Shown: positions 16,406-23,837 of the stretch, piece after piece
Layout: each line of letters opens with the position of its first letter
Position numbering within the stretch: position 1 is the first letter of the stretch
Source: Clostridiales bacterium
GTDB lineage: Bacteria > Bacillota > Limnochordia > Darwinibacteriales > B1SED10-159
Assembly (NCBI GenBank): GCA_003551965.1
Contig: PUOC01000206.1
Span: forward strand, 1 to 53,499
Direction of reading: 5' to 3'
DNA length: 53,499 nucleotides
Translations under genes and position numbers: made by a program
The notes under the pieces: generated by a model
What the model was told of the DNA's origin: nothing
What the model saw: the letters and a program-made list of their open reading frames with translations, nothing else
Databases searched by the model: none

Positions 16406-16494
16406 GACAGAATATCACAGAAAAGCGGTGGAAGGCCCGCACGCCATAGGCTCTGCAGAACAAACCACAGCCCCCTCTAAGGTGATATTCTATC
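16406..16494. promoter_or_regulatory. Inverted repeat pair GAYAGAATATCAC upstream of the permease pair
   Basis: GACAGAATATCAC (16406-16418) recurs on the opposite strand at 16482-16494 with a single mismatch, the ten-base core AGAATATCAC being identical. The arms are separated by 63 bases and sit just upstream of the permease ribosome binding site. They could be paired regulator sites. No terminator with a T-tract was found between the MutL-like gene and the permeases. Confidence 0.4.
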
Positions 16495-16622
16495 TCGACC
16501 AGGCAAGTCCTTCGTGTGGCGAGAAATCCCTGGACCTGTCCCTATGACCCCACAAGCCACCCCGGCAGGGAGCCCGGCAACCAAGGCCGGCGCCGGGAAT
16601 CTGTCCCGCCGCTGGGACCGGG

Positions 16623-17969
16623 CTATATCAGACCGGATCGGAATATGGACGTTTTCAAGAGCTGCCAGGCCTGGTCAGGGTAGCTTCGGGCCAGGGTACC
16701 AGCAGCCGCCATGACATAGTCTCTGTCCACATGATAGGCCGCGTTTCTAGGCAGAAGCAGCTCCCGATCCAGCTGCTGCACTGCACGGCCCAAAAGGGCT
16801 CCATCGGGGTCCAAAAAGGCAAAGACGCCTCCCGTCCCGACCATATGCTGCACGGCGGTGAGATCCTTCCCCCATGCCGAGCGCTGCCGTCCGGTGGGCC
16901 CGTAGCGGTAGCGGAGACGGCCCGCATGTCGGGAAAGGCCGTAGGACAGCGCGGCTGCAGACAAGGTCTTCACCCGTTCCCTTTCCGCCGCTGAACGGGG
17001 AATGGCCTCTCCCTGATCGAGGTTCGAAGACGGTGTCTGCAGCAGCTGTGCAATTCTGGCGCGGTTGATATAGACCCCTAAATCTCCTTCCACAGTGCGC
17101 TTCGCCCTTGGCTCCGGGGCCGCGAGTATTTCCTGAATATCCGGACTGCCCTCGGTAACGGAATGAACGTCCGTGGTGGCACCGCCTACATCAATGACGA
17201 CCACATCGCCGACTCGCTGGCAAAATAGCTGTGCGCTCTGCATCACGGCAGCCGGGGTGGGCCACACGGTACGGCCCCACAAATCCTTGACCCTGTCCAT
17301 CCCTGGTGCCGTGACAATGTGCTCTTCAAAGATCCGCTGGATGGCGGCTCGGGCGGGTTCGACGACCAGCTCATCCACACGGGGATATACATTGTCGCAG
17401 AGAAAGACAGGCAGCCCGTGACGGGTCAGCAGAGTTTGGATATCCCCCTGCAGAACAGCGTTCCCTGCATACACCACAGGTATTTTCAGATCCGCCTTGC
17501 TGAGAGCCTCTGCGATGGCCTCTGCATTGTGGTAGGCCGTCTCTTCATCGCCGTAGTCGATACCCCCGGCCAGAAGAATCAAATTCGGTTCTTCCTCTAT
17601 CAGCGCGGCCAGTTGCCGAGCGCCCAACATACCAGCGGTAACCATCTTCACCACAGCCCCTGCTCCTAAAGCGGCTTCGCGGGCAGCACGGACGGTCATA
17701 TCGTAAGCCAGGCCGTGGACGGTCATCCGCAGGCCTCCCGCTGCACTGGATGCAGCCGTACGCAGTTCTGCCTCGACACCCTTCTCGCCTAGGCCATGGG
17801 CCAGATCATCGAGAGCTGCTTCCAGGCCCCGAAAGACGTCTCCCTGGCTGGCCGTAGTCACGGCACTGCCCTGTCCTAGGAGTCTAGCGGACGGGCTGTT
17901 CATACCATCGACGGCGTGAACCATGGTTGTGGTACTGCCAATTTCGGCCACCAGCAGATCAATTTTCAC
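16623..17969 (-). CDS. MutL/GlmL family actin-like ATPase of the ornithine aminomutase cluster
   Basis: A 448-residue protein of the GlmL/MutL family that accompanies B12-dependent carbon-skeleton and amino mutases. The N-terminal phosphate motif is LLVAEIGSTTTMVHAVD, and the second is VVVIDVGGATTDVHSV near residue 262; these are hallmarks of the actin/Hsp70 ATPase fold. GlmL-type proteins are thought to reactivate or chaperone mutases; the direct role here is inferred from linkage to OraSE. The start GTG 17969 overlaps the oraE end by 11 bp with CAGGAG upstream, so it is translationally coupled. The frame extends 27 codons further upstream, but that part is oraE sequence in another frame. 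Confidence 0.87.
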   Translation of the reverse strand: MKIDLLVAEIGSTTTMVHAVDGMNSPSARLLGQGSAVTTASQGDVFRGLEAALDDLAHGLGEKGVEAELRTAASSAAGGLRMTVHGLAYDMTVRAAREAALGAGAVVKMVTAGMLGARQLAALIEEEPNLILLAGGIDYGDEETAYHNAEAIAEALSKADLKIPVVYAGNAVLQGDIQTLLTRHGLPVFLCDNVYPRVDELVVEPARAAIQRIFEEHIVTAPGMDRVKDLWGRTVWPTPAAVMQSAQLFCQRVGDVVVIDVGGATTDVHSVTEGSPDIQEILAAPEPRAKRTVEGDLGVYINRARIAQLLQTPSSNLDQGEAIPRSAAERERVKTLSAAALSYGLSRHAGRLRYRYGPTGRQRSAWGKDLTAVQHMVGTGGVFAFLDPDGALLGRAVQQLDRELLLPRNAAYHVDRDYVMAAAGTLARSYPDQAWQLLKTSIFRSGLI

Positions 17970-20136
17970 TGTTCTGCTCCTGGAGAAAAAGTGTTTCCAC
18001 CAAAAAGCTGGCCACGTCAATGCCTTTGGTGCCGCGCCCAAATCCGGCATCCATACCGTTTGCCTTGGCCATTTCGTCAGTCACCTGGGTTCCGCCCGCC
18101 ACCAGCAGAAACTTGTCCCTGACACCTTTTTCCTGGCAGAGGCTGTGGAGCTTGCGCATATTCCACTGGTGTACGTCATTGTGAGAGATGATCGTGCTGA
18201 TCAGAATCGCATCAGCACCAGCTTCCACAGCAGCATCCACCACTTTCTCCACTGGAACCGATGTCCCCAAATAATGGCAGTCTATGCCGAAGCCCTCAAG
18301 ACCCCCGTGTTTGATATCCAATATTTCCCTCAAGCCCACAGAATGCTCATCTTCACCGACTGTTGCCCCCACCACTTTCAGTCCGTGACCGGCCACCTGC
18401 TCTGTAATGGTCCTCTCGCTGAGCGGTTCTTTTTCTTCCGGCAGGTCCAGTTCGCTGCTATCGATGGAGCCGTCCCAAACGCCCCTGACTTCCAGATAGG
18501 TCCCTTCCGCCGGATGCATGCACTCACTGTGAATGACTTCGGCATCGGCCAGGCCCATCTTCTCGGCCATGGCCAGCGCTGCATACTTCGCCGTACGCGA
18601 ATCCGCAGGAAGGAAGAAATTCACCACCACCACACCGTCACCGGCCCACTGGACTTCCGGGCGAAGCCAGTGGCTGCGGTATGGCCGGCTCTTTTTCAGC
18701 CGCTGGTGCGCGTTGTCCTCTGCATCCAGCTCATCGATATATTGGATCTTCTCCGGACGGCAGAGGGTGCATCCGCCGATGGAATCACAGGAATCGGCGG
18801 TATTGTATCCATAGTGATGGCAGACAGGTGCCCAATAGTCCGCATCGCGCTGCACAATCGTGCCCGCCGAAATGCCGCCCTCCATGGTCCGTACGATGCC
18901 GTCGCCGGCTCGTTCTGGATAGAACCCCGAATCCACAAAGAAACCCCGCTCCAACGCAGCCCCATATCCACCGGTTTCCAGGATTTCTTCAAGAAACAAA
19001 ATGGCCCGTTCCTTGATTTCCCGGATCCTGTCTCCCAAATATCCCTGGCGTTTCAGCTCGACCAAATCGCTAAGGCCATCCATTCCTACGAGTGCCTGTT
19101 TGGCTGTGTCTACCGCTTGGACATTGTAATGGTGCCAGGGCACATTGCGGCCCTCGTCCGGTGTGATGGTTGACTGTATATCCGCCGACGTCAGACGGGA
19201 AATCAGGAGGTTGAGGACATGGGTTACCGTCGCCTCCCGGGTGGAAGATTCCATATACCGGGTATTCATCTGGGCACGAAAGCGGAATCCATCGAAGAAC
19301 TCCCGCAAAGCTACGGCATAGGGGAGATCGATGCTGATGCAGGGTGCCGGCGGGGCAGTGGGCGGAACCGTCGAAAGTGCTATCTGCTGGGAATCCATGC
19401 CGATCCCGCAGGAAAAAGCACAATTGATGGCATGCTGTACCAGCAGTTCCGGCATCACCTTCCAGGCCTCTCGAGCGGTGGCATTGGCGTTGTGGGCTCC
19501 GTCAATCTGGAGCATGCAGCTGCCGGCCATAATCGCCTTAGCCGCGGCAGCATCCACAAAGGAGCGAAACACGTTGATATTACGGTAAAGCACATTGTAC
19601 TGCGGATCTTGGTGCGCCCCCGCCACCCCTTCCTCGGAAAAGAGAACGGCAATTTCTGGGCCCGCCACACCGCTGACATAAGAGTGGAAATTGATGGGTC
19701 GCCCTACTTCGTCCTCGATGACGTCCAAGGCTTTACGGGTGGCCCGCAGTTGTTTGCGGGTTATGGGCACACCGCCGACCCCCTCCGGGGTTCCTTCCAG
19801 CAGCCCGTCAAAATGGCTTTGGCCCGCCGTGCGGATAACCATCATGTGATCTGCCCCGTGCCACGCAGCCATGCGCATCCGGCGTATATCATCTTCAAAC
19901 CGGCCCGAAGCGATTTCCGTGGTTATGACTGTATCGGGCTGCGGATCGATGTCTTCGAAGTACCGGCTGGCCGGCAGTCCGATACTCCTGTCCAGATCCG
20001 CACTGATCTCCCTGTACGAAAAGGGACCCCGCTGGCCCGGGGCCGTTTTGCGCCACAGCCAGCCCTGCCGGGGAGGCCTGTAATGCTCGAGATCCGCCAG
20101 CAGCGACTCCAAGTCCAGCTTATGATTGGGCTCCAC
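17959..20136 (-). CDS. oraE: D-ornithine 4,5-aminomutase, large (E) subunit
   Basis: The 725-residue catalytic subunit of the adenosylcobalamin/PLP enzyme that converts D-ornithine to 2,4-diaminopentanoate. A TIM-barrel region occupies the first two thirds (GADHMMVIRTAGQSHFDG, INFHSYVSGVAGPEIAV). The C-terminal B12-binding domain has DEHSVG with His about 598 as the base-off cobalt ligand, then a second signature ILISTIISHND and the late glycine motif LVAGGT. Length matches known OraE (about 730). The GTG start overlaps the oraS end by 17 bp. It functions as a complex with OraS, the small subunit encoded just upstream. Confidence 0.95.
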   Translation of the reverse strand: MEPNHKLDLESLLADLEHYRPPRQGWLWRKTAPGQRGPFSYREISADLDRSIGLPASRYFEDIDPQPDTVITTEIASGRFEDDIRRMRMAAWHGADHMMVIRTAGQSHFDGLLEGTPEGVGGVPITRKQLRATRKALDVIEDEVGRPINFHSYVSGVAGPEIAVLFSEEGVAGAHQDPQYNVLYRNINVFRSFVDAAAAKAIMAGSCMLQIDGAHNANATAREAWKVMPELLVQHAINCAFSCGIGMDSQQIALSTVPPTAPPAPCISIDLPYAVALREFFDGFRFRAQMNTRYMESSTREATVTHVLNLLISRLTSADIQSTITPDEGRNVPWHHYNVQAVDTAKQALVGMDGLSDLVELKRQGYLGDRIREIKERAILFLEEILETGGYGAALERGFFVDSGFYPERAGDGIVRTMEGGISAGTIVQRDADYWAPVCHHYGYNTADSCDSIGGCTLCRPEKIQYIDELDAEDNAHQRLKKSRPYRSHWLRPEVQWAGDGVVVVNFFLPADSRTAKYAALAMAEKMGLADAEVIHSECMHPAEGTYLEVRGVWDGSIDSSELDLPEEKEPLSERTITEQVAGHGLKVVGATVGEDEHSVGLREILDIKHGGLEGFGIDCHYLGTSVPVEKVVDAAVEAGADAILISTIISHNDVHQWNMRKLHSLCQEKGVRDKFLLVAGGTQVTDEMAKANGMDAGFGRGTKGIDVASFLVETLFLQEQNSEN

Positions 20137-20488
20137 GGCCAGGACCCCCTTCCATCAATGTCTTCACTTCGTCCCAGTTGTCCAGGACAGCCAGCTGGCG
20201 GCCCGCCTCCAGGAGATCCAGCTGTTTTTCCTGACTGAAACGGTACACCACATGGCCAGCCCCCTTGCCCAACAGACCATGGGCATGAACCCCTTTGACA
20301 ATACTTCCCGCCTCCAGGCTGTTGAAACCCATCCGGAGCAGTACAGAACGCTCAATGGAGGGCGTCGTATGGTTGTAGGACATGGTGAGAAGCGGCTCAA
20401 CGACCTCCTCAGCCAACTGCCAAAATCGCTTTTTAAGTTGTTCTTCGCTCAGATCCTTGAGATGCTGGCGGCGCTGTCCATAGTCCAT
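20120..20488 (-). CDS. oraS: D-ornithine 4,5-aminomutase, small (S) subunit
   Basis: The 122-residue S subunit of ornithine aminomutase. It has the expected small size and the pattern KKRFWQLAEEVVEPLL, then TTPSIERSVLLRMGF and a conserved GLLGKGAGHVVY. It stabilises and activates the OraE subunit. The start ATG 20488 shares one base with the ortB stop (TGATG) and follows GGGGAGG by 7 bases, so translation is coupled to ortB. It overlaps oraE by 17 bp. Confidence 0.93.
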   Translation of the reverse strand: MDYGQRRQHLKDLSEEQLKKRFWQLAEEVVEPLLTMSYNHTTPSIERSVLLRMGFNSLEAGSIVKGVHAHGLLGKGAGHVVYRFSQEKQLDLLEAGRQLAVLDNWDEVKTLMEGGPGRGAQS

Positions 20489-21891
20489 CAGCCATCCTCC
20501 TCCCCAATAGAGTGCAGCTGTTCCTCTACCCACTGCCGCTTGGTGTTGAGGTCCTCCGCAACGAAATCCAGGTCAGCAGTGGAAAAGGTCCCCTGCTGTG
20601 CTGCCGCGCGCCGCAGGTAAGAACGGCGCAATTGGTCCAAATCGACCGGCGTCACACCCAGCTGCTGCCAGTTCTCCGGAATGGCTATCCTCTCCCCGGG
20701 CTTGTCCAGATTTCGCGGCCCAAGGGTAATCTCAATACCCAGCGAACGGGCTAGGGCCAGCTGCGCCGTGGGATGTTTGCCCGCTCCGGTATACTCGGTC
20801 TCCTGCACAACAACCACTTCGTCTTGGTCCAAATCAGCAGCCAGAACGCAGGCTGCGGCCAATGACGTGTTGCCGGCCGGGCCCCGTTCGAGGCCTTCCA
20901 GCTGTGCCAGTGCCTCGGTAATGTAAAACACTTCCCCTTGCGTCACCGTGCAATAGCTGTCCAAATACCGGAGGCTGCGCGCGGCATTAAAGGGAACGTC
21001 GCTTCGGTCCGGCCAAGAAGCAAAGGGTATGCCAAAGCCCGTATGACCGGTGGTAAAGGATTTTCGGTTAAAGTCGCTGTCACTGGCCATATGCAGTCCG
21101 GACAGATCAACACTCACACCGACAATTTCCGTATTTCCCGCCCCGGCTCTGCGGAGCCCTCGGGCCGTCCCTGTCACATTTCCTCCTCCCGCATGGGTAA
21201 CCATGACCATGCGGGGATATTTTCCGGTTTGTGCCTTTGTCTGTTCCGCGAGCTCGTATCCTAGTGTCTCAACCCCCTGCACCGCAAAGGGTGTATAAAG
21301 CGATCCATTGAAATAACCGGTCTCTTCCAATGTTGCCAGAGCGACCGCGAACAACTCCGGACCCACACTCAGCTGCATTACTTCTGCGCCAAAGGCTGCG
21401 CAGCGCCGCCCTTTTTCCAGAATTTCCGGCTGTCCCAACCCGCGGCTATCAAAGGCTTCCTGTACCACGATCACAGGGAGGCTGCACTTCGCCGCCTGAC
21501 ATGCTACCGCCGCGCCGTAGTTGCCGCTGGTGGCCGCCAATACCCCGGGATATCCCCGGTGCTTGGCATAGTGTCCCGGCAGACTGGCCCGACGGTCTTT
21601 GAAGCTGCCCGACGGATTGGCTGCTTCATCTTTGATGAAGAGGCGCGCTCCTTTGCCGGGCTCTGCATAGCGACGCACCAAGGCCGTGAGATTGGTCAAT
21701 TCCACCAAAGGAGTGCCGCCCACCCCCATACCACGCTGGATCTGAAACACCTGATCGAGATTGTAACCGGTACAGCCCATTAGAGCCTCGTAGTCGACTC
21801 CACAGCCCCGGTGTGCATACCCGGCATAGTCAATCCCCGTACTGTCCTGCAGAATGACCTCTTTCCTGCCTAACACTTCGGCGACATTCAA
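20488..21891 (-). CDS. ortB: 2-amino-4-ketopentanoate thiolase, beta subunit
   Basis: The 467-residue PLP-dependent subunit of the thiolase that cleaves 2-amino-4-oxopentanoate with CoA to acetyl-CoA and D-alanine. The fold type II PLP lysine lies in DEAANPSGSFKDRRA, followed by VLAATSGNYGAAVA and the glycine loop VTHAGGGNVTGTA. The family is related to threonine synthase. I chose TTG 21891 as start: it overlaps the ortA stop in TTGA, with AAGGGGG ten bases upstream. The open frame runs a further 40 codons upstream but covers ortA in another frame. It acts with OrtA and sits in the middle of the coupled ornithine operon. Confidence 0.93.
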   Translation of the reverse strand: MNVAEVLGRKEVILQDSTGIDYAGYAHRGCGVDYEALMGCTGYNLDQVFQIQRGMGVGGTPLVELTNLTALVRRYAEPGKGARLFIKDEAANPSGSFKDRRASLPGHYAKHRGYPGVLAATSGNYGAAVACQAAKCSLPVIVVQEAFDSRGLGQPEILEKGRRCAAFGAEVMQLSVGPELFAVALATLEETGYFNGSLYTPFAVQGVETLGYELAEQTKAQTGKYPRMVMVTHAGGGNVTGTARGLRRAGAGNTEIVGVSVDLSGLHMASDSDFNRKSFTTGHTGFGIPFASWPDRSDVPFNAARSLRYLDSYCTVTQGEVFYITEALAQLEGLERGPAGNTSLAAACVLAADLDQDEVVVVQETEYTGAGKHPTAQLALARSLGIEITLGPRNLDKPGERIAIPENWQQLGVTPVDLDQLRRSYLRRAAAQQGTFSTADLDFVAEDLNTKRQWVEEQLHSIGEEDG

Positions 21892-22199
21892 TGTTCGCCA
21901 TCCCCCTTCAGCGCACGGCGCAATGTCGGCCCCACGGCCTGGAGTTCCGGCAGAAATGCACCGAAGCCGTGGCTGGGCTGCACACGCCTGTGGAGCAACG
22001 TCCCTTCCCAAATTCTTCCTGCGGGTGTTTGAATGCGGGCTTTGTCGCCGGGTGCAGCCGATGCATCCAGAAGAAATCCGGCTGCACGCATGGTGAGGGG
22101 AACGGCTTTGGTATCGTCGGGAATGTGATCTGCGCGCTGCTGCGGGGTAAGCAGTACGCGTTCGATCTCAACCCACTGCCACTGGGTTTGTTTACTCAT
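21888..22199 (-). CDS. ortA: 2-amino-4-ketopentanoate thiolase, alpha subunit
   Basis: The 103-residue small subunit of the OrtAB thiolase. Recognised by size, position between ord and ortB, and the family patterns WVEIERVLLTPQQRA, VPLTMRAAGFLL and the late PSHGFGAFLPEL. It has no catalytic PLP lysine of its own and forms a complex with OrtB. The ATG follows GAGGTGA and is 9 bases after the ord stop; the end overlaps ortB by 4 bases. Confidence 0.92.
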   Translation of the reverse strand: MSKQTQWQWVEIERVLLTPQQRADHIPDDTKAVPLTMRAAGFLLDASAAPGDKARIQTPAGRIWEGTLLHRRVQPSHGFGAFLPELQAVGPTLRRALKGDGEH

Positions 22200-22208
22200 A
22201 CAGTCACC

Positions 22209-23207
22209 TCATTGCCTGCAGGATGGTATAACAAGATCGGCCATGGTACGAAGGCCAGGAGCGGCGTGAACGAGCTTTTCCATGGCATTGACGGTTACGG
22301 CTACGGTGCCGGTACCCCCGGGAATTTCCGGTTGAATATCCATGCTCAGCGAAGGTTCACCGGTAATGGTGATATGATCCCCTGTCGATACGCCTTCTAC
22401 ATCAGGACATACCTGCTGGGGGTGATCCAATTGGATCACGCACCTCCCCCCGCTGTAGCCCCAGGCACGGTGGCGACAACCCGCGGTCTGTCCCGGCTCT
22501 ACCGTGATAAAGGGTGTCTCCCGTTTGGTGTTGGATATGATCGGCTCCCGCTCCTGTTCAATCCGGTCGATAGTCCAGCCCAGCATGGATGCAGCAAGAT
22601 GGATGGACTCGGGGAAGCCAATATGGCCCACAATGGTACCGTCTTCCAAGCCATCGGCAAATTCCTGCGGTGTCACGGCCACACCCTGGCTTTTCAGGAC
22701 GGTGGGACCGAACGGCGACAGGTCGTTCACGCGGCTGGCATACACCGATTCTACCCGGGAACAACACGCTGACAAAAATCCAATCAATGCATCCAGCACA
22801 AAACCGGGATTAATACCCGTACCCAGGACCGACACTCCCTTGGCCTGCGCGGCCCCGTCAATGTTCTCTGCCAACTTTTGGTGACTGGCCCATGGATAGG
22901 CCATTTCTTCGGCGATTGTAAGCACGTGCTGGCCTGCATAGAGGCCTTCCATGATCTGCGGATACACTTCGGGCACGAACGAACCGGTGGCAATGATGAG
23001 CACATTTCCCGGCGGCGGATAGTTTTCGTCGGGCTGCGAAACAAAGACACCGTTTCCGAGACCGTCGCCGAGCAGTTGACCTACACTTGTCCCCACTTTT
23101 TCCTGATCGCGGTCCCACACAGCGGCGATGGGGATGCCGCGTCTGCGCAGCAGTTTGGCTATGCCGCTCCCCATCGATCCCAATCCCCACAACGTTACCT
23201 GCTTCAT
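22209..23207 (-). CDS. ord: 2,4-diaminopentanoate dehydrogenase
   Basis: A 332-residue NAD(P)-dependent enzyme that oxidatively deaminates 2,4-diaminopentanoate to 2-amino-4-oxopentanoate. The N-terminal Rossmann motif is LWGLGSMGSGIAKLL. The middle shows GTGINPGFVLD and VNDLSPFGPTVL, typical of the Ord family (dihydrodipicolinate reductase-like). ATG 23207 follows GGAGGG and is preferred over the start nine codons earlier. It is the first gene of the cluster ord-ortA-ortB-oraS-oraE-MutL, so the promoter should lie in 23208-23468. The ornithine racemase usually found with this cluster is not in the window. Confidence 0.93.
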   Translation of the reverse strand: MKQVTLWGLGSMGSGIAKLLRRRGIPIAAVWDRDQEKVGTSVGQLLGDGLGNGVFVSQPDENYPPPGNVLIIATGSFVPEVYPQIMEGLYAGQHVLTIAEEMAYPWASHQKLAENIDGAAQAKGVSVLGTGINPGFVLDALIGFLSACCSRVESVYASRVNDLSPFGPTVLKSQGVAVTPQEFADGLEDGTIVGHIGFPESIHLAASMLGWTIDRIEQEREPIISNTKRETPFITVEPGQTAGCRHRAWGYSGGRCVIQLDHPQQVCPDVEGVSTGDHITITGEPSLSMDIQPEIPGGTGTVAVTVNAMEKLVHAAPGLRTMADLVIPSCRQ

Positions 23208-23468
23208 GGGCTGCCCTCCATTCCTACTTCCCATTCCTGCACAACAGCGGATATCGATTCATCTGCGGCGCATAAATTTACACTTATTTTACCCAGCAGT
23301 AACATTCTTCTGGATTGCCCAGTGCAAATCCTTCCGCGTTGGGCTGTTTCTATCCCGTTGACAGCCCGCGTCACGGCGTACGCCGCAATACTTTCATCCC
23401 CTTCCGAAAAGCCTGCACCAGGCGGGAGTGAAATGTCGCCAAAACGCAAAAAAACCGGCCGCATACAA
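23208..23468. other. Divergent intergenic region, ornithine-cluster side
   Basis: This is the upstream region of ord on the minus strand, part of the 630-bp gap between ord and alaA. The stretch near 23240-23300 is A/T-rich and could hold the ord promoter, but no convincing -35/-10 pair was found. No terminator, T-box or riboswitch-like consensus was seen on the minus strand. Confidence 0.4.
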
Positions 23469-23497
23469 TTGCATTCGTGACGGAAGTGTGCTATAGT
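23469..23497 (+). promoter_or_regulatory. Promoter of the T-box/alaA transcript
   Basis: A sigma-A-like promoter: -35 TTGCAT (23469-23474), a 17-base spacer, and -10 TATAGT (23492-23497). Transcription would start near 23504, about 30 bases before the basal stem of the T-box. Confidence 0.7.
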
Positions 23498-23529
23498 ATG
23501 GGAAATAACTGCATCATACACGAAAGGCC

Positions 23530-23788
23530 ATGACGGAGAGGAGTAGGTATAGTCATCCTCTTAGCGAGCTAGAAGACGGTGAAAGTCTAGCAGGAAGCTA
23601 TGCTGAACGCAGCTCCCGAGCTTCGTCTCCAACGGCTCAGCCCCCGGGCTGCTTAGTAGAGAACGACGTTTCCTTACGTTACAAAGGCACAGTATGTCTG
23701 TACTGGTTGAGGTGAGCTTTTTTAAGCTAACAAGGGTGGTACCGCGGAGTAAACTCCTCCGTCCCTTTTTGGGACAGAGGAGTTTTTT
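23530..23788 (+). promoter_or_regulatory. T-box riboswitch, alanine specifier (GCA), controlling alaA
   Basis: The 3' half carries the T-box consensus AACAAGGGTGGTACCGCGG at 23729-23747, where TGGT would pair with the tRNA NCCA end (discriminator A). Stem I has the 5' S-turn AGTA (23542-23545). Next to it GGTATAGT (23546-23553) pairs with GCTATGCT (23597-23604), followed by GAA-C-GCA-G (23605-23612) and a closing CTCC/GGAG stem. Aligned to the B. subtilis glyQS leader (GAA-A-GGC-A), the specifier reads GCA, alanine. A terminator stem (23753-23782) with six T residues competes with the antiterminator. Uncharged tRNA-Ala should turn alaA on. Confidence 0.9.
23753..23788 (+). terminator. Regulated terminator of the T-box leader
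   Basis: ACTCCTCCGTCCC pairs with GGGACAGAGGAGT (one bulge) around TTTTT, followed by TTTTTT at 23783-23788. Its 5' arm overlaps the region needed for the T-box antiterminator, as expected for transcriptional control. Confidence 0.88.
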
Positions 23789-23837
23789 GCTGCCTTTTAA
23801 TACTGACTTCGAAAATCTTGAGAAAGAAGGTTTTACC

